DNA of 11,922 nt from contig JBDHRV010000113.1 of NCBI GenBank assembly GCA_039807745.1, positions 1-11,922 on the forward strand, given 5' to 3'. This document shows, piece by piece, positions 9,024 through 11,922 of this stretch; position 1 is the first letter of the stretch; each line of letters opens with the position of its first letter. Source of the stretch: JAEUMW01 sp039807745. Its GTDB lineage: Bacteria > Pseudomonadota > Gammaproteobacteria > Burkholderiales > JAEUMW01. Under the pieces are notes generated by a model. The model made no database searches and was not told where the DNA came from. It saw only the letters and a program-made list of their open reading frames with translations. A program made the position numbers and the translations under genes.

Positions 9024-9052
9024 AGTATTGGCGGTTCCGGCGTGGGGGTCAA
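9024..9052 (-). promoter_or_regulatory. Sigma70-type promoter upstream of ppdK
   Basis: On the minus strand TTGACC (9047-9052, 5/6 to consensus) is followed by a 17-base spacer and AATACT (9024-9029, 4/6). This is the best promoter match in the window and lies between pbpC and ppdK in the correct direction. It predicts a start near 9017 and a ppdK leader of about 215 bases. Confidence 0.5.
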
Positions 9053-9187
9053 CCCATCTGTTCCTGTTGTCTGTTCTGTCTGGAACGAGATGATCCGCGG
9101 ACGTTGGCTTTTCTCTGGATTTCCGAGCCGGCCCCGCCGCCACGACCGGCGCCAGTCCGCCGTGGGCAGGCGCTCGGCTGCCAGCGC

Positions 9188-11323
9188 TTATTGCCGTGGC
9201 AGCCGGCCTGCCCCGCGCACCTCGAACTGCGCTCTGTCCACGAACTCGCCCCTCACGTCGACGAGTTCCAGCCGATGCCGCCCCGGGTGTGGCGACCACA
9301 TCGCCTGTCCCGCGTGCCGAGGCAGATCGCGGCCGTTCAACCGCCACCGATATGCGCGGCTGTCCGGCTGCATGCGGAACACGACCCGCTGCCGCGCCTG
9401 GGGGATGTCGGGATCGAGCGCGAGGACGGCGCCGCTGGCGGGATAGGCGATGCGCGGTGACGTCGCCGACGCGAGCTTCGATCGGATCACGGTCGTTTCG
9501 GTGCCGGCGACGAACCACTCCCGTTGCGCCGGCTCCAGTCCGGCGCCGAAATGCACGTATGCCGACAGCACTGTCGCCGGAGGAGTCGGACGGCTCGACG
9601 CAGTGCCTGCGTGCAGCATGTTCATCACCGCGAGCCACACGGGCGCGGCGCCGCTCACACCGGACACGTTGCGCATCGGCTCGCCACTGAAGTTGCCGAC
9701 CCACACACCGACCGTGTACCGATCCGAGTAACCCACGCACCAGTTATCGCGCATGTCCTTGCTGGTGCCGGTCTTGACGGCGCTCCAGTAGCGCGTCGCG
9801 AGTGGATTGTCGAGACCGAAAGCGAGACCGCGGGAGCCACGATCGGCAAGGATGTCGGATACGATCCACGCCGCGGCGGGATCCAGCACGCGTCGCGCAG
9901 CCGGCGCCGCTTCACTCGCGCGCAGCGTCAGCGCAGATGTCGCGCCGCCGTTCGCGAGCGTGCGGTATGCGTTCACGAGTTGCCACAGCACCACCTCCGC
10001 CGATCCGAGCGCGAGGGAATAGCCGTAGAAATCGCCGTCTTCGGTGATCTGGTCGAAGCCCAGGGACTGGAGGCGCGAGACGAACGAATCAGTGCCCACG
10101 AGCATGAGCGCACGCACCGCCGGCACGTTGAGCGACGCACCGAGCGCGGTGCGTGCCGTGACGGTGCCGTGGAATTCCTTGTCGTAGTTCTGCGGCACGT
10201 ACAGCCCCGCCGGCGTGACGAGGTTGACCGGGGAATCGTCCAGCAGGGATGCGGCGGTCAGCAGCCGCTGTTCGAGCGCGAGCTCGTACAGAAAGGGCTT
10301 CAGCGTGGAACCGGCCTGGCGCGGCGCGCGCACGCCGTCGACGAAGCGGGCGCTCGAAGCCGTCGCGCCATTGCCGACATAGGCGAGCACTTCGCCGGTC
10401 GCGTTATCGACCGCGAGCACCGCGCCGTCGGCCACGTTGGCATCGGCGAGCCGGGCGAGCTGGTCCTGCAGCTCGGCCAACGCGGCGCGCTGAATCCCGC
10501 CATCGAGCGTCGAGCGCACCTGCCGCTCACCAAGCGACAGCAACTGCCGCGCGACGTGCGGGGCGAGGTTCGCCTCGGCCGGGATGCGCGGCGGATGACC
10601 GAAGCTCGCATCGGCCAGGGCGCGCACCGCCTCGCACGATGCGCGTGCGCCAAGCGCCGAACCGAGCTTGCACGCCCGGTGCGACACGGTCGCGACCGGC
10701 GCCGCGGGCGCACGCACCAGCGCGGCGAGCAGCAGCGACTCCGTGTCGTCCAGCCCCGAAGGCTCCTTGCCGAATAGTGCACGCGAGGCGGCGCGGATAC
10801 CGGTCAGCTCGCCCCGATAGACCGCGAGGTTGAGATAAGCCTCGAGGATCTGCGGCTTCGTCCAGGCGCGTTCGATCTCCCACGCCGCGTTCATCTGCCG
10901 CCACTTCTGCGAGAGCGAGCGACGTCTGCCGGATGGTCGTAGAGTCGGATCGAGCTGCGCCGCGAGCTGCATGGTGAGCGTGCTGCCGCCGCGCTGCGTG
11001 GAGGAGAATGCGTTGTGCCATGCGCTCGCGCCGAGCGCCAGCCAGTCCACGCCGCCGTGGTCGTGGAAGCGGCGATCCTCCGCACGGACCAGCGCGCGCA
11101 CCAGCGCCGGAGAGATCTGATCGAGCGGCGTCCAGGGCAAAACACGCCGGCTGTCGTCCACTCGCAGCTCGTGGATGACGTCGCCGTGGCGATCGAGCAG
11201 GACGCCCTCCGAAACGGGATACGAAGCCCGCACCGCGTCCAAACCCGGCACGGCAGCCGTGGCCGAATCACCGATGAGCAGGAAGAAGGCGACCAGCACG
11301 CGGCGCCAGGCGCGGACGATCAT
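9188..11323 (-). CDS. pbpC: Penicillin-binding protein 1C (peptidoglycan glycosyltransferase/transpeptidase)
   Basis: Class A penicillin-binding protein of 711 residues that polymerises glycan strands and carries a transpeptidase fold, acting on the periplasmic face of the inner membrane. The GT51 domain has E-D-R-R-F-H-D-H-G-G-V-D (catalytic E82), R-G-G-S-T-L-T-M-Q (111-119) and the E-A-Y-L-N-L motif. The transpeptidase domain has S-T-L-K (S339, K342), S-L-N (397-399) and K-T-G-T (517-520). A BiPBP_C-type beta domain closes the protein (about 630-705). E. coli PbpC is about 770 residues. The N-terminal hydrophobic stretch is short (about 9-17) and is followed by G-D-S-A-T-A-A, so it resembles a signal peptide more than a membrane anchor. 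The ATG overlaps the alpha-2-macroglobulin stop codon (ATGA), showing translational coupling; this gene order is the classical yfhM-pbpC pair. Confidence 0.95.
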   Translation of the reverse strand: MIVRAWRRVLVAFFLLIGDSATAAVPGLDAVRASYPVSEGVLLDRHGDVIHELRVDDSRRVLPWTPLDQISPALVRALVRAEDRRFHDHGGVDWLALGASAWHNAFSSTQRGGSTLTMQLAAQLDPTLRPSGRRRSLSQKWRQMNAAWEIERAWTKPQILEAYLNLAVYRGELTGIRAASRALFGKEPSGLDDTESLLLAALVRAPAAPVATVSHRACKLGSALGARASCEAVRALADASFGHPPRIPAEANLAPHVARQLLSLGERQVRSTLDGGIQRAALAELQDQLARLADANVADGAVLAVDNATGEVLAYVGNGATASSARFVDGVRAPRQAGSTLKPFLYELALEQRLLTAASLLDDSPVNLVTPAGLYVPQNYDKEFHGTVTARTALGASLNVPAVRALMLVGTDSFVSRLQSLGFDQITEDGDFYGYSLALGSAEVVLWQLVNAYRTLANGGATSALTLRASEAAPAARRVLDPAAAWIVSDILADRGSRGLAFGLDNPLATRYWSAVKTGTSKDMRDNWCVGYSDRYTVGVWVGNFSGEPMRNVSGVSGAAPVWLAVMNMLHAGTASSRPTPPATVLSAYVHFGAGLEPAQREWFVAGTETTVIRSKLASATSPRIAYPASGAVLALDPDIPQARQRVVFRMQPDSRAYRWRLNGRDLPRHAGQAMWSPHPGRHRLELVDVRGEFVDRAQFEVRGAGRLPRQ

Positions 11324-11922
11324 GGCTTCACCTCGATCGGCGCATTCGGCAGCGCCGCGAACATCTCCGGTGCGTAGAGCGCCTCGACCCGCGTGGGCGG
11401 CAGCTCGAACCGCCCGGCATTGTTGAATCGCACCAGGTGCTCCACCGACCAGCGCCCCTGCGGCACGTAGTCGTAGTACGCGCGGAACGCCTCGAACCTG
11501 CGCTCCGTGAACGCGACCGACGCGCTCCCGCCGCGCCTCGTTCCCTCCGCGGCGATGCGCGAGTCGCCGCCGAGTCCGCTGCCGAGCGCCGTCGCCCCCG
11601 CCGGCAGGGGATCGCTCACCACGATCCAGGTCATGTCCTGGTCCGCCTCAAGCTCGAGCCGCACGCGCGCGAGATCGCCGCGGCTCCACGCGCCGGGGGT
11701 TTTCTGTTCCACCGGCGTCACCGTCTTGGAGACCCGGTAGCCACTCGCGAGCGGGGCGCGCAGCGGCACCGCGGCGCGACTCAGAACGGTCGCCCACGGT
11801 TTGCCGCTCCCGTCCTGCACGAGGCTCATCTCGGCGGCACCCTTCGGCCACGGAAAGTCGAGCGTTGCGCCGTCCGGGGTCGCAGCCCAATCGACGACCT
11901 TCGTCGCACCCGGCAGCGATGC
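11320..11922 (-). CDS. yfhM: Bacterial alpha-2-macroglobulin, C-terminal 200 residues (partial)
   Basis: The frame is open from the window edge to the stop at 11320, so this is the 3' end of a larger gene (full family members are about 1,500-1,900 residues) whose 5' part lies beyond 11922. The visible part has A-x-M-S-L-V-Q-D-G-S-G-K-P-W-A, a beta-rich segment with G-D-L-A-R-V-R-L, W-I-V-V-S-D-P-L-P-A-G, F-R-A-Y-Y-D-Y-V-P-Q-G, and the closing Y-A-P-E-M-F-A-A-L-P-N. These match the C-terminal bait/receptor-like end of YfhM-type proteins. The family comprises periplasmic lipoproteins that trap proteases, usually by a thioester that would be upstream and is not visible here. The stop codon overlaps the pbpC start by four bases. 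The inner ATG at 11829 is not a gene start. Identification rests on the C-terminus plus the pbpC neighbour. Confidence 0.88.
   Translation of the reverse strand, partial: ASLPGATKVVDWAATPDGATLDFPWPKGAAEMSLVQDGSGKPWATVLSRAAVPLRAPLASGYRVSKTVTPVEQKTPGAWSRGDLARVRLELEADQDMTWIVVSDPLPAGATALGSGLGGDSRIAAEGTRRGGSASVAFTERRFEAFRAYYDYVPQGRWSVEHLVRFNNAGRFELPPTRVEALYAPEMFAALPNAPIEVKP

Noticed and set aside
9524..10777. A 417-residue plus-strand open frame across pbpC
   Set aside because: It is an Arg/His-rich shadow of pbpC, whose glycosyltransferase and transpeptidase motifs are intact on the minus strand.

Overview
The window is about 65% GC, tightly packed and free of mobile-element genes, so it reads as an ordinary chromosomal stretch of a Gram-negative bacterium. 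Lipoprotein and secreted-protein genes, a bacterial alpha-2-macroglobulin/penicillin-binding protein 1C pair and a TraT-type outer-membrane lipoprotein point to Pseudomonadota. Betaproteobacteria is my best guess, but that is an inference from gene content and composition, not from a marker gene.

Layout. (1) Minus strand, 59-2396: a class II (SIRT4-like) sirtuin followed 10 bases later by a 12-helix MFS transporter. (2) Plus strand, 2575-4186: a short-chain dehydrogenase resembling type-2 3-hydroxyacyl-CoA dehydrogenase (HSD17B10), then a DUF299 dikinase regulatory protein starting at GTG. The sirtuin and dehydrogenase units diverge from a 178-base intergenic region. (3) 4187-4705: about 520 bases with no convincing gene, holding two small hairpins, an inverted repeat and a possible extended -10 promoter. 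(4) Plus strand, 4706-5838: a two-gene unit of a small exported protein with a tyrosine-rich tail and a TraT-like lipoprotein. (5) 5839-6069: a convergent gap with a perfect 15-bp inverted repeat. (6) Minus strand, 6070-8802: complete pyruvate phosphate dikinase (ppdK), with a 385-base upstream region holding a good sigma70-type promoter and a leader hairpin. (7) Minus strand, 9188-11922: pbpC, overlapped by 4 bases by the 3' end of an alpha-2-macroglobulin (yfhM-type) gene that runs off the window.

Functional links. The strongest is between the DUF299 protein and PPDK. That family reversibly phosphorylates the threonine two residues before the catalytic histidine of PPDK or PEP synthase. The PPDK here has the matching Thr-Ser-His motif (T489/H491) and is the only dikinase in view, so the regulator probably controls the pyruvate/PEP step through it. 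The alpha-2-macroglobulin/PBP1C pair is a known periplasmic module thought to trap proteases and support peptidoglycan repair. The least described part is the small Tyr-rich secreted protein plus TraT-like lipoprotein pair. No obviously novel defence or mobile system is visible.
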